Below are positions 33,321-45,200 of a DNA stretch of 64,000 nt, in pieces (the first letter of the stretch is position 1; every line of letters begins with the position of its first letter). The notes under the pieces were generated by a model. It ran no database searches, was not told where the DNA came from, and was given only the letters and a program-made list of their open reading frames with translations. A program made the translations under genes and the position numbers. This DNA comes from Symsagittifera roscoffensis (taxonomy: Eukaryota; Xenacoelomorpha; Acoela; Convolutidae): positions 61,428,594 through 61,492,593 of the forward strand of contig NC_087067.1 in the NCBI RefSeq assembly GCF_963678635.1, in the 5' to 3' direction.

Positions 33321-33527
33321 TGGATATGATGAAAATATTTTTTCCAAAACATGGACTTTATCAAAAATCTCCAAAAAAAATTTGTAAACGCTCCGTACCG
33401 AAAATGACTGCTTTGATTTACATTCATTTTATCTTGTCAAAAATGTCTTTGCGAGAGCATTCACGCTATCTTGCATGTCTACGAAAATTAGCTGAACTTT
33501 GAGCAACCATTTCGAATGAAGTATAAA

Positions 33528-34352
33528 TCAAAAATGATCCGAAATCTTGCGAAACAAGAGAATAACTCGTGTAATTCCTACAGACACAAAAGGAAGTTTT
33601 TCACCTGTAGTATCCCTTAGTTCTATTTTTAGGCTGTGGAAAGATTTTTTTAATAATTTTTCAAATTGTAGATTTGTGAAGGACTGATAATTCATGTACT
33701 GTCCTGTAGATATCATGTCTCCATTTTTTACTTTGGAAATGAAAGGAATACAACGCAGTAATGGAGTTTTTGTATCGCCTACTATATTATATTCTATAAT
33801 ATCACTATAAATCATTAATTAATGTATTCTTATAATGTCGTAAGAATACTGAGGATAATGTGGTCCTTTTCCTTTCGTTATGACACCTGTCTGATTTTGT
33901 TCTAAATCACAACCAAAATTGTGACTCAAATCAGCACTTTGAGTTATAAACACTGATTGATCCTCAGGTAAATGAATGGCAACTTTTTGTGTAATCTTAT
34001 CTACTGATACATAAATTCCGTTATATTCATATTTTTGTGCTCCTATACGTTTTCGAACTTTGTCATTCATGGCTACAACTATATCAACAATACTTGGATA
34101 CAAGCCAGGTTCAACATGCATCGGTTGAATTTTTCTTTTTTCCTCAGGACTTTCTCGTCCATCTACGAAAGTAAACTTTCCCTCTGTAACGTTTTGGTAC
34201 ACAGAAGGGTACGATATTTCTGAAATAGCAACCTCCCATTCTCCTTTTAGATGTATTTGTTCCGGTAGAAAATTTGTAAAGGAACTAAGACTGTTATTCG
34301 GATAACAATTAAAAGAAGCATTAGAAACTAGCTCAATAGTAAAAGAATCCAT
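33528..34352 (-). pseudogene. Polinton penton / minor capsid protein, frameshifted
   Basis: It starts MDSFTIELVSNASFNCYPNN at 34352 and continues with LPEQIHLKGEWEVAISEISY, the typical opening of Polinton penton proteins. The frame ends prematurely at 33819. The C-terminal part (TGQYMNYQSFTNLQF, GEKLPFVSVGITRV) continues in another frame to 33528. The single shift near 33816-33822 is the only lesion I see. The upstream neighbour is integrase and the downstream one capsid, the common Polinton order. Confidence 0.85.
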
Positions 34353-35278
34353 GACAACTGATCGATAGAAATTCAATTTAGGAAATGACTTACCTTTAAT
34401 CTGAACATTTTCTGTAGATTTTGCGGAAATTTCCAAAACTTCATCCGTAAACTGTGGCTTGTATCCTTTTCGGAACGGAATATGATTTTTCGAAATTCTA
34501 ACTCTATCTCCAATTTTGAATTTTGGTTTAGTATATTTCTTGAATGATTTGTTATACAATATTGATAAAAAATCCCTGTTTTTTTCATATCACTGGGAGA
34601 TTTTCCAATTGACGATTTTTGCGGCAATTCAACGTAGAAACAAATTGCTGCAATTTGGGGACAAATTTTTCACCATGATCTTCAATGTAACGATAAATTA
34701 TATGTTTTAAAGACTGAATTGCTCTCTCTGCGAATGCAGCTTTTGTTTCACTCATTGTTGAGTAAACTTCAATGTCTTTCTCCTTGCAAAAATTTTTGAA
34801 AGTTCCCACATATTCTGTTCCTTTATCAACCCAAAGTTTTTCAGGAGTGTTTTTTTCGAGAAATCATTTTCTGAAAGCTTGTAAAGTGTCTTTGGCACAC
34901 TTTAATTTCATTGTTTGAACTGTGACAAATCTCAAAAAAATATCTACAACAACTAATAAATACTTGACTCCATAGTTTTGACTAGCTAACTTGTCTACAA
35001 AAGCCAAGTCCATACACCAGATTTCTCTGATATTTTTAGTAAAAGCTTGAATTCTTCGGAAACACCTGATTGGTAGACCAAATTTTTGTATACCATGTCT
35101 TTGTTTGTAAAAACTTTTCCACTTTCTTTTTTGATAAACCACTCGCTTTACTCAAGTTTTGAATAGAACCGTACGCAGCTCTGCTCCTAGAATACATTCT
35201 GTTAAGTCTTATCTTTTCAGATTTTGAAAGGGATCCAAGTTCCTCTTTCTTTTGTTTTGGCATTCTTGTTAATAACAA
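34353..35278 (-). pseudogene. Polinton integrase, broken
   Basis: The N-terminal region (35036-35278) carries YSRSRAAYGSIQNLSKASG, as in Polinton integrases. The core has IWCMDLAFVDKLASQNYG (first Asp), LWVDKGTEY (second Asp) and KAAFAERAIQSLK (Glu), a retroviral-type D,D,E set. The C-terminal SH3-like part reads KFKIGDRVRIS at about 34500. Lesions are a frameshift between 35036 and 35142, a TGA at 34864-34866, and a frameshift near 34560-34585. A GTAAGT and a GATCAG acceptor-like site 36 nt apart lie between integrase end and penton start. I think that is coincidence rather than a functional intron. Confidence 0.85.
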
Positions 35279-35627
35279 GTTTAGGAGGAAGTTGAGTTGC
35301 TTCCAAAATAGTAAAGTAAATATCTGGAAAATCGGTATTTTTTCGCTTTAGTGCACACACAAAGTCTACAAAAGATTCTTTTGTATCTCGGTTATCTAAT
35401 ATAATTTTGTCTGACTGGCTGAGTTTAATTCTAGGAGAATTTAAAAATAAATCAATAATGAGTTTATTGTTGCTCGTTTTCAATCTCGCATTCGCAGCAC
35501 TGTAAACAGAATCAAAATTTTTTGGTAAAATCTCCTCTTTGTCTTGCTTTTGTTCCAATTTTTGCTTTCTTGGAAGTGTACTTTGTGATTGTTAGACTGA
35601 ATAAGGAATTAGAACAAACTGTTCCAT
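35217..35627 (-). pseudogene. Conserved Polinton protein of unknown function
   Basis: The ATG at 35627-35625 opens a frame that hits TAA after eleven codons and then continues in the same frame to 35217. The body includes SPRIKLSQSDKIILDN and KNTDFPDIYFTILEATQLP. Proteins of this kind sit just upstream of integrase in many animal Polintons. Its end overlaps the integrase start. No catalytic motif is visible and no function is known to me. Confidence 0.6.
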
Positions 35628-35628
35628 T

Positions 35629-35890
35629 TTATGTCAATAGTTTAACTACAAAAGGGGTGATGATAGATATCAATTGTAACCCTTTAGTTGAAGTTAAAAT
35701 AATACTTCTTTTGTGTAGAAAAGATCTTTTTTGTGTTAGTTCTGGAATTTCTTTTATATATTTTACTACGTCTTCATTCCGAAGATCTCGAAGCTCTTCT
35801 CTTAATAGGTTTACTAAACACTCGCTCAGAAACTGAATGAAATCTATTGGGCAATTGAGAATGAATTGTTTTCGAAGCCTTAGGGAAAAT
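35629..35890 (-). CDS. Small Polinton protein of unknown function
   Basis: An open frame of about 85 codons has no stops. It runs from the ATPase stop region to TAA at 35629-35631, with the block FLSECLVNLLREELRDLRNE and STKGLQLISIITPFVVKLL. Its position between packaging ATPase and the next conserved gene is the usual place for a small conserved Polinton protein. The start is unclear, because no ATG is visible in the open stretch, so it may overlap the ATPase end or be truncated. Confidence 0.45.
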
Positions 35891-36521
35891 TCTCTATTCC
35901 AGCTGGTAAGTAAAATTTTGTTGGAACTGAGCCACTATTAGAGCAGTACCTAAGTGAATCAACTGTTTTTGGTGTTAAATCAATAAGTAAATGACCATCA
36001 GGAACGGAGGTTGCATCTTGATACCACTCTTTCAATTGAGATCCTAGACCTAGTTGCTGACTTAAAGAATTGATTTGTAAAACATCCCTCGGCGACTTGA
36101 ACAAGACTATGTGTGTATTTTGTAACTCTACATCTCTTCCTACTTTACTTTGATGAAATGAATTGTCTTTGATGTATATTTTATTCAGTCCCCTGTGTCT
36201 CCCAGCAGTAGCAATTTTTACAAATTGTTTGGAGTTCGAAATTTCCTCACAAGAATCATCAAATATAAGCAAATACTTAGCTCAGTTATTGAGAAGATTT
36301 TCAATCAAGTCAAAATCTACTCCTTGAATAAAGTTAATGTTTTTTCTTTGCATTTGACTACAAAGAGGTTGACAATGTTGATAAAATTAAAATATTTTGT
36401 CGAATGCTGGTTAAAAAGTACCAGTTTTCAACCAATCAGAAATAGGATGAGATTTTCCAGATCCACTTGGTCCAACTATGTAAATAAAAATTCGTTCTTT
36501 GATAGATATTATTTTATTCAT
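35880..36521 (-). pseudogene. Polinton packaging ATPase (FtsK/HerA type), broken
   Basis: The ATG at 36521-36519 overlaps the stop of the upstream membrane-protein gene as ATGA. Walker A GPSGSGKS is at 36450-36473. Walker B YLLIFDDSCEE is at about 36245-36275, followed by the family block ATAGRHRGLNKIYIKDN and DATSVPDGHLLIDL. The protein would package DNA into the capsid. Stops and at least one shift between Walker A and Walker B (36280-36430) disable it. Confidence 0.88.
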
Positions 36522-36781
36522 AGCTTCGGTGAAGGTAGAATATAACCGACTGTACTTGATAAGATAGCTACCCAAACTGTTGCTTCTTCACATGTTGTGG
36601 ATAACATAATTCGAACGATTGCACATACTAGCATCAAAACTAAAACAAAAAATTGGCTCAAAAAAGCTAAAAGAGATCTATAACATGTACGTCCAAACAA
36701 TTTCCATGATTTTCGTTCATGATTTTCTTCGTCAAAAACAAAATTTCCTAAACTTACGGGCTTGTCACATTGATCAACCAT
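36518..36781 (-). CDS. Two-helix membrane protein of Polinton
   Basis: An intact frame of 87 residues from MVDQCDKPVSLG. Two hydrophobic segments (LAFLSQFFVLVLMLVCAIV and WVAILSSTVGYIL) are separated by the short CEEAT loop, so two membrane spans are predicted. It ends LPSPKL with the stop overlapping the ATPase start codon (ATGA). Proteins of this form occur next to the ATPase gene in animal Polintons. The role is unknown. It is one of the few genes of the element without a visible lesion. Confidence 0.7.
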   Translation of the reverse strand: MVDQCDKPVSLGNFVFDEENHERKSWKLFGRTCYRSLLAFLSQFFVLVLMLVCAIVRIMLSTTCEEATVWVAILSSTVGYILPSPKL

Positions 36782-36860
36782 CTTAACTCTAAAACGAAAA
36801 AAAATGACAATGAAATACAATTAAAGTTTGAAAATGGCAGTACATTAAAAATAATATAAT

Positions 36861-37333
36861 TTACAATTTGTTAAAAAAACATCGAGTCCATGTTCCGTAT
36901 GCAAATGCTTTTCTTTCTGCACAGTGAAGAGTTTTTGCATGACGAAATGGGTAGTTGCTACACCTCCAATCAAATTCTTCATCTTTGAATATCAGAAACT
37001 GAACTTTAGGGCAAGCGTAGTCATTCAAATTAATAATCGTTGTTTCCAAAAAATCTGAAAGAATTTTACATTTTTCATAACCTATTGCAAAAAATTTTGT
37101 TTCTTTGGCTTCTAGATTTTTCAATTTTTTTTTCAAGTTCAGTATATTTTTCGTAACCACTGCTCCAATTGATTCCATGAAGATGATGTGTACACCAAAA
37201 AGATTGGAATATTGATTTGAAATTTTTGGGAGGAGGAAAGGAATATCCTACTGTTTGTCCTTCTTATACACTCCTAATTTTTTCACTATATTGCTTTCAA
37301 TACATTCAATATCCAAAACAACTAGACTCATTC
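36861..37333 (-). pseudogene. Polinton exonuclease-like protein, frameshifted
   Basis: The frame opening MSLVVLDIECIESN has a DxE pair after a beta-strand-like run, as in DEDD-type 3'-5' exonucleases. After a frameshift near 37240-37260 it continues at 37178 with KFFAIGYEKCKILSDFL and ends CSNYPFRHAKTLHCAERKAF. The nuclease assignment rests on the first motif and the general layout, so it is tentative. The gene precedes the membrane-protein/ATPase pair. Confidence 0.45.
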
Positions 37334-37471
37334 TGTTAACTGTTTTCTCTGGAGTTTTTTGGTTAAAATCACTAACAATCAAACAATGCATATACTGATG
37401 AAGCAAATAGTTTATTATATAAACAGAAAAATAATCCAGTCACCTGACCAAGAAAGCATGAACTGGGAAGA

Positions 37472-38100
37472 CTAGGTGCAACATAATAATACCCAGGTCC
37501 TTTTTTTTGTAGTAGATTTCACATATCCGGCAGAGTCATGTAGAATTGCATGTAGTCTAAAAATTTTAGACTTTGCAAAAAAGTAATCCATACAGGAATT
37601 TCGGTATCTAATTAGTCCTCCAAAAGAGAATTTTTGGTCCAATTCTTTTAAATTTATGTCCGGGTCCAAAACAAAACAGGTACAAAGAAATAATTTTTTT
37701 CTTTTTGTATTTGATGAGAAATCTTGCTTAATAATCTCAAAAACTCTTAGAATTTCATTTATTTTCTGTACGTTCATTTTTTACAGTGCATTCGTCAATA
37801 ATGATGAAAGATTTTTTGAAGGTCTCTACATAACCTAGTAATGAAGGAAGCATATCGAGTAATTTATCGTATTCTTATCTTTGTAGTTGTATAGATTGAT
37901 TATTTTTCCATTGATTTGCATTTCTACGATATTCTACAAGATCTTTTTTTGGTATCAGACTGGTATCCTAAAGGAATTTGTTTTCTACCATTAAGCAGAG
38001 TCCACTCAAAATGAGATATTTGTGAATCTACGCCCAAATTCTGCACGTTTGGTAAATTTTGGGATTCTATAATTTTTAGTGAAATTTTTTAGGACTTTTC
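37472..38100 (-). pseudogene. Uncharacterised Polinton coding region
   Basis: The frame at 37472-37777 encodes MNVQKINEILRVFEII..., FLCTCFVLDPDINLKELDQK and LHAILHDSAGYVKSTTKK. Upstream, other frames give SLLGYVETFKKSFIIIDECT (about 37800-37860) and DSQISHFEWTLLNGRKQIPL (about 37975-38035). These look coding but are separated by stops. I do not recognise the family. Confidence 0.35.
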
Positions 38101-39660
38101 CAGAACAATATAAAAAAGTCCTAATTTATTGTGAAGTTTCAACACCAAAATTTCAACTCATACTGTTCAACACCAATACTAAAAGAAAAATGATTTTGAG
38201 GATAATTAGTTAAATTACAAGACAAAAACATAAATAACACAATTTATTGTACATTACAGTTCTCAACAAACATAAAGTCTCCAAAATTTGGGACAGTTCT
38301 TTGAATTTGCTCAGTGTATAGTTGACATATGCAACTTGTTTCATTGCTTCATTCTCTTTTGCAGTGATGAGTCGAATCTGATTGTAGGGAGGTTTGTTAA
38401 TATTGTACTTCTTGATCGTTACACAAACTTGTCTTCTATTCTAGGTTGCTATGTCATACACTTTGTTGCAGTTGGAAAGCTCCTGATCCATAGTTGACTC
38501 CTTGTCAGAAGTGAGTTCCAATATAGGAACGAGTCAAAAGTTTTCAGCATCGTAAAAAACAGTATTTCTAATTGCCGAGATTGCTTCTTATTCTTTTTCA
38601 CCAAGATAGACTTGCTGACTTGCTGTCTTTTTTCGAGTTGTCTCAACTCATTTTTCTTGAATAATTGAAAGCAGGGTTTAAAATAAAATTTACCTTCGTA
38701 GGATTTTTGGGACCAAGCAAATCTCCCAATTATTGTTTTTTTTTGAGAATTCGATCTAGTTGGGACTAGTGTCTTTTCTTGAGTACATTTTTGAAGAACA
38801 GACTGATCAGATGAAGAGAAATGAGAGGAATGATTTTGAGCTTAATTGAAAATGGAACTAAACAATATGAGTGATTCACTTAACCATAAAAGGAAATAGA
38901 ACTACAATTGGAATGTTTGAGTGAAATTTCCAGATATGGAATTGTGTAGGTGTTAGTGTTCCAAAATAAATCCACAATTCTCAGCGAAAATCATTGTTCC
39001 AGATGGCTGCAGCTATGTGTGAAGCTCTCCCCAGTTTTTATTCAGAGCATTGTCAAAAGTCGCTATTTATTTCCGTTTCCAGTGATTTTACGAAAATTAC
39101 ATAGTAACCATTAATTTTTGTGTCTGTACCCACATTTCTTACTGTTCTTTGGAAAGTTGTAAGTTCCACATACTTATGATTGGATCATCTTTCGATCAAA
39201 TTTTAGAATGATTGGGTAATTTTCATTTCACATACCAAATTATCGATTGTCTTTACACTCTGTACAAATACAGATTTCATTCGAATGTTATTTCATCAAC
39301 TGGCGAAGTTTTCAATCAACTTGACCGCGCTGCTCATCACAATTTGAAATGGAAAGGAGCAGAAAAATGCCAATTGTTGCAAAGAAAGACTGTAACGCAA
39401 AAAATTCAAACGTCACTATTTATGTTCTAACCAGAACCTAGCCTCTACATAAACCATTTTTTCAGCTTTTCTAGAAACAGTTCGTAATGTACAAAACTCA
39501 AAATATGAACTTGATTTGCTAAAAATAATTGACTGTTTTATTGATGGTTATGGATTTATAAATAAATTTTTTGTCAAATAAAATAAAAATCATGTCAAAC
39601 TTTTGTTAATCCATCTTTTTTCTCTCATATCTTTACGAAGTTACCAAAAATTATCAAAAA
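38101..39660. other. Polinton interior, no secure gene
   Basis: A minus-strand stretch at about 38290-38450 (KPPYNQIRLITAKENEAMKQ) is open for some 45 codons and may be part of a decayed gene. The rest is AT-rich with no recognised domain. Confidence 0.35.
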
Positions 39661-39769
39661 AAACTCACAGTTGTCAAAAAATTTGCAAAAAGTTTTCCAA
39701 ACGTGTAAAAAATATGTAATATTTCTTTTGATTTTCGAGAAGGTGCAAAAAATGTTTCAATTTATTTTT

Positions 39770-40215
39770 GACAAGACGCAAAAAGTGTTTCACTTTTTTA
39801 ACAAGATGCGAAAAGTGTTTCACTTTTTTTCCTACAAATGCGAAAAGTGCTTAACTTTTTTCGATAAAATGCAAAAAGTGTTTCAATTTTTTTGACAAAA
39901 TGCGAAAAATGTTTCAGTTTTTCTTGCAAGATGCGAAAAAGTTTCACTTTTTTCGATAAAATGTGAAAAATGTTTCAGTTTTTCTGGCAAGATGCGAAAA
40001 GTGTTTCACTTTTTTCGATAAAATGCGAAAAGTGTTTCATTTTTTTTGACAAGATGAGAAAAGTGTTTCACTTTTTTACTACAAATGCAAAAAGTGTTTC
40101 ACTTTTTTCGACAAAATGCGAAAAGTGTTTTACTTTTTCGATAAAATGCGAAAAGTGTTTCAATTTTTTCTACAAAGTGCTGAAAGTGTTTGAGTTTTTT
40201 GACAAGATGCAAAAA
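39770..40215. repeat. Minisatellite with a hairpin in every unit
   Basis: About 14 tandem units of 30-33 bp have consensus GCGAAAAGTGTTTCACTTTT followed by a variable TTCGATAAAAT or TTTGACAAGAT spacer. Each unit contains AAAAGTG-TTT-CACTTTT, a 7-bp stem with a 3-nt loop. More diverged units extend left towards 39670. Frames through it encode KVFHFF-type repeats that I regard as incidental. Confidence 0.85.
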
Positions 40216-40455
40216 CCATTAGGTAACTTTTTACTTGTCTACAGCTTTTCTAGTGTTTTTTTCCGAATATGTGTGCAAAAATTGTTCGAGGTTCTTAAAA
40301 TATGTGCAACTTCGGAGCACTAATTTAATTTCTGATGTTTTTCAGTAGTTTACCCTGAACCTCTCATCTATTCTCATAAATAAAATGAAATTGAAGAAAA
40401 AATTTATTTAGACAAAACGGAGTCAATACCAAACAACATTTATTTACAAAAACAT

Positions 40456-40927
40456 TTAATTAAAGTGCTGTTGAGCAGCAGAAGGGTTCTGGAGGTTCTC
40501 TATTGAACGCAGAGCTGGACGAGGTTCCATTGCTGGTGGTTGTTGTGGAGGAGTGTTTTGAGGCGTCATTGTTTCTGAGAAACCCTCATCTTCATCTATT
40601 GTGATGGGGTTTTCTTCTGAGCCTTCCTCCTCCCAAGGAAAGAGGAAGTCGTCGACTGGTTGAGCTACAAATCTTGAGTCCGGAATCTCGGGATAGTTCA
40701 TTCCCACAAGATCAGAAACTTCCTCCATCATTTGCATTGTTCCAAGTTGGTTTTCGGTGATGGGAACTTGCATCATATGATGTTCGTTGAAATCCCTTCG
40801 CATCACTTCGACCATGTGGAAAAACTCCAGAGACTGTTTCTTGCACTTGAATTTGTACTAGATCAGGCGAAAATTCTACAGAGTACATGAGGTTGCTGTT
40901 TTGCACTGAGAAGATCATTTTGAGCAA
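40456..40927 (-). pseudogene. Acidic Gln/Pro-rich Polinton ORF, frameshifted
   Basis: One frame starts near 40921 (MIFSVQNSNLMYSVEFSPDL). A second frame, 40456-40815, carries HMMQVPITENQLGTMQMM, the acidic run WEEEGSEENPITIDEDE and a C-terminal QNTPPQQPPAMEPRPA. The two overlap and would be one protein of about 155 residues if a shift near 40800 is real. There is no recognised domain. The composition would suit a regulatory or virion-associated protein, which is only a guess. Confidence 0.4.
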
Positions 40928-40929
40928 TA

Positions 40930-42297
40930 AACTGAGTTAAAGAGTAAAAACAAGAAAGAGCTGATAGAAGTGTAGCTGACGGAAGATACGTTGAAATTAG
41001 GGTATTTAGAGCTGAGAGAGGAGGTAGTTGACGGTAGTTAATTTGAAAAAAAAAATGATTTTTAGTAAGGAAATAGGGGTACCTTCAACTCGAATGTGTG
41101 AGTTTGAGCAGTCAGAATTGATTTTCCTTATTTGGATTGAAGTCGTGTCCAATCAGGTTTCAGCTTCTTTTTATGGAATTCTTGGATAAAAGTCGTGTCC
41201 AATCACAAAAATGTTCATTTTTGTTCCAGTTGTCGTATCCAATCAGAGAAATGTTTAAGGACTTAAATCTTCCATATAAGTACAAAAAAAATACACATAA
41301 GCAATTGCAAAAACAAATAACCAAAAGTTGTTTGCAAAAAAAATAAGAATTATTGCTGATATAAGTAACAAAAGAAAGAAAATCAATAAAAGTAACATCT
41401 CTGCAACATCTTTCATCAAGTTTATTCAATTTTTTGTATGTAATCAATGAAAAGTTGCTGATTTTTGAGCAGATAGTCAATTTCTTTAATTTTATGTAAA
41501 TTTGGGAGGCTAACTCAAAGTTGACAAATTTTTCAAAGCAAACCTCTGGAAATCTGATTCCAAACCGAATCAAGCAGGATTTTGAACTTTGAAAATCCTT
41601 AAACAAATGAAGGAATAAAGAACTTTGCTGAGGTGTTTTTACAAATTTGGGTTTTGGATAGGGGATAAAAAGAGTTTTTGATATATTATCGTACGACTTT
41701 TTGATTCATTTCAAATTCTCGAGAACAAACAAAATATCTTTCCGTATGAGGTGTAATTCAGACGTAAGTTTAAAACTTTGATACGCATTTCGTGGATCAA
41801 AAGTAAACTCTTTGATTGAGTAAGTTTCTCTAAAGAGACCTTTACTTAGTCGGATAACTCAATTTTTTCAAATCAATTGGAATTTTTTCTTTTTTTTCTC
41901 ATAAAGTAACTCGAAAAAGCTCAAAAGTTTTTTCGATAGATAATTTTCAAATAGTGATTAGGGTTTTTTAAAAAGATAAACAGTTCACTTTTAGAAAATG
42001 CTGGACTCTGATTGGTTGATTTCCAACAAACAGTGTTATTAAGAGAATACTCATTTCTGATTGGTTGGTTTTCCCCAAGTAACAGTAAATAAAACTTACT
42101 TCATTCTGATTTTCTTTACGTTAAAAGCAACCGCTCTCTATTTTGTTAAACTACTTGAAATAAGTTTCAAATTGTTTAACAATTCAAAGTAAGTATAAAA
42201 ACTTAATATTTTTTTGGATATTTTAAATCTCCCACTTTGATATGTACCAAGTTCCAACCCCTTTATATTGAGACTTGAAAATTCTCCCATTTTTTAG
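40930..42297. other. Polinton central intergenic region
   Basis: This lies between the two divergent gene blocks. It contains three copies of a short motif GTCGTGTCCAATCA/GTCGTATCCAATCA (41146-41250) and two of TGATTGGTTG (about 42010-42065). A 148-codon minus-strand ORF at 41160-41606 has biased composition and no domain. The interval would be the natural place for divergent promoters, but I cannot define one. Confidence 0.4.
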
Positions 42298-45200
42298 ATG
42301 CCATCGCTGAATAGAAAGAAGAAAGTGCAGTGTGGGGACTGTGGAAACAAGTATGTTCGTCAACATGCCGCTCGACACCGCAAAAGTTGTCAAGCAGGGA
42401 TTAGTTCTTGTCTTGATTATAAGTACTTCACTTACAATAAGCAAGAAATGAACTATCACAGAGCCAAGAAGCATGTTCCATCAGCTTCAAACAATCAACG
42501 GTTTGCTCGTCTTGCGAAAAAGAGTTTCTACTCTCTCCAACAACATCGGAGAAAAGAACATTGAGCAAAACAACGGAAGTCTAGTGATACGGTGGCAGAC
42601 TTCAACAAGATTGTGGAGGAGGAAGGGGAAGATGGAGAGAAACTCAAAGAGGAGCTGAGTTCTTGTCAACACTTCCTGGTGGATACTGAGATGGAGAATG
42701 CGAGGCATAAGGCATTTAACTTTCAAATGTCAAAATTAGATACCAAGATTATCAACGAGAAGCTTGAAGAAGTCTTCAACAAGTTGGATTCCGCTGCAAA
42801 AATCAATATTGCTCTTAGATTTGTTCTCCGTAATGTCGAAACGGGAGAATATCGTTATTATTATGCACACGAAAACAATACTTTGTTCGAAAAATTGCAT
42901 TTACTGAGTACGAAAGCGGATTTGATTACAATCCAGGGAAAAGTTGAACAATTTGATATCGTGGAGCAATGCACCCAAGAACGTCAGAACACAAAGTGGA
43001 GGATCGAGTAGATCACAAATGTTACTATTTTTGCTGCACTACTGAAAAACATCCCAATGGGACGTCCAGACTCTGCCTTACCTGAACCTTTACTACGACA
43101 TAACCAAGTAAACTGTCTTTTATCGGACAAAGATAAACAACCATACAAATATCATCTTTGTCTTTTCCGTGCGTTAACAATGTATTGGCATGGTCATAGT
43201 AAATTCGATGCTCATACATCTCAGCTGTTAACAGAGTTTATATCAAAATCTGGATACGATCCGAATTTTTCGTGGAGTGTCAATCGATGATTTACCTGTT
43301 GTAGAGGGACTAGTTGAACGAAACATATTCATTTACGATTTTAACATTCAAGAACGAGAGTATGTTGGAGAATTAGCAAGGCAAAGTATTGGAAAAATTG
43401 AAAAAACCGTGAAATTGCTAAGATTCAACAACCATATCATTCACACGAATGACATTGATACCTTCTTCAAGTGTTTTCGATGGCCTAGCTGTGACTGTTT
43501 CTTCAACAGATCAAACAACTTCAAGAGACATCTTATGTCTTGTAAAGATAGAGTGCGACACATTTATCCAAAGAATGTATATACACTTCAAGAAACGCTA
43601 TTTGAAAAAAAGAAGGGTTTCAATATCCCAGTCTCGAAAGATAACACACTATTCAACAACATAGCCATTTTCGATTTTGAGTCGATATGTGTTCCATCAG
43701 ATGAACTGAAAGCTACCCAAACAACAACAACTTGGATTGGAAAACACGTTCGAATTTCTGTATAAATATCCTCGAACTTGATAGATGAACCAAGTTTTTT
43801 TATAACAAGGATCCGCAAAAGCTTATTATCGATTTTGTAATCAAACTCGAACTTTTGACTGAGAAAAGTAAGCTCGAAATGAGAACTAATTTTCAAGATG
43901 TTGAAAGAGTAGTGAATGAGCGGATGTCTAAAATTTTCCAAGAGTTGAATGAAAGATGTCGAAATCATCTAACTGAAAACTTAGAATACGAAGATGAATG
44001 TATAAAAGATGCAGAGGAAACTGATATGTCAACTCAGTTTTTGAGAATGCAGAAAAATCAGCTGATTGATTTGAAACAAAATCTGGAAAGGTATGTTAAC
44101 ACGTTACCTGTATTTGGGTTTAACAGTGGAAGATATGATCTGAACTTGATCAAGAGCTATCTGATTCCCTACTTAATCATTGATAAAGAAGATGAACTTA
44201 TGGTTATCAAAAAGACTAACGATTTCATATCCTTCAAGTTTGGAGATATACAGTTTCTCGATATCATGAAATTTTTGGGTGGGGCAACATCTCTAGACTC
44301 CTTTCCTAAAGCTTACAAAGCCAGTGAGACAAAAGGGTTTTTCCCTTATGAGTGGTTTTACAGTCCAGACAAGCTCGAGAGTGAAGAATTACCTCCATAC
44401 GAAGCCTTTTTCAGTAAACTGAGAAACAACAACGCTCTTCATAAAGACTTTTATGATTACCAGAACCTGAAGTCAAGTGGAATTGATAAGCAGCAAGTAA
44501 AAAAACTTAAAATCAAGTCAGTACGTGCATCGGGATGGGATAATTACAAAGATTTACAGGAGATTTGGCAGAAACATGGAATGACTACTTTTAAAGATTT
44601 TTTGCAGTGGTACAACAACAAAGATGTTGTTCCAACCCTTGAAGCAATGCAAAAAAAAATGGTTCAGTTTTATCATCAGAAAGAAATTGATAAGTTAAAA
44701 CTTGGATGTACTCTTCCAAATCTGGCAAATTTTTGTCTGCACAAACCAACCAATGAAAATTTCTACCCTTTTTGGGAAAGTGATAGAGATTTTGGCGAGA
44801 AAATTAGAGAGGATATGACGGATGGACCATCAATTGTGTTTACTCGAAAAGCTGTTGTGAACGGAACCTTTATCCGGGATTGATCGAATGTCTGCATATC
44901 AATTTTTGGAATTGATGCGAGCCAGCTCTATACCTATTCAATGTGTCAAGACATGCCAACAGGATTGTACACAAGATGGGAGTTTGTTTCCGATATGCAA
45001 AAATTCAAAGCTATACATAACCGATCTCGCAATTTCGAGAACATGGTCATGTCTTAGTACCAAAAAACCAGACCAGTATGCAGAATTGAGAGCTTCCACA
45101 CATCTGGAAATCAAAAGGAAAATGACTGTTTCAAGTTGATGGATATTGCAGCAAGGATATTTGAAGCAATGGGATGCTATTACCATTTTTGTCCTTGCCA

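Noticed and set aside
33320-33502. Plus-strand 60-codon ORF upstream of the capsid gene
   Set aside because: It overlaps the expected position of the degraded capsid N terminus on the other strand and has no recognisable motif.
34353-34400. A 36-nt intron fusing Polinton integrase to the penton protein
   Set aside because: GTAAGT and GATCAG sites are present, but the length is very short, the frame is open without splicing, and the two proteins are separate genes in other Polintons.
39770-40323. CRISPR-like array or repeat protein gene
   Set aside because: Units are contiguous with short degenerate spacers of the same sequence, and the genome is eukaryotic. The KVFHFF frames are a consequence of the minisatellite.
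41160-41606. 148-codon minus-strand ORF in the Polinton centre
   Set aside because: Composition is biased to Phe, Leu and Lys with no recognised motif, and it lies in the AT-rich intergenic region between divergent gene blocks.
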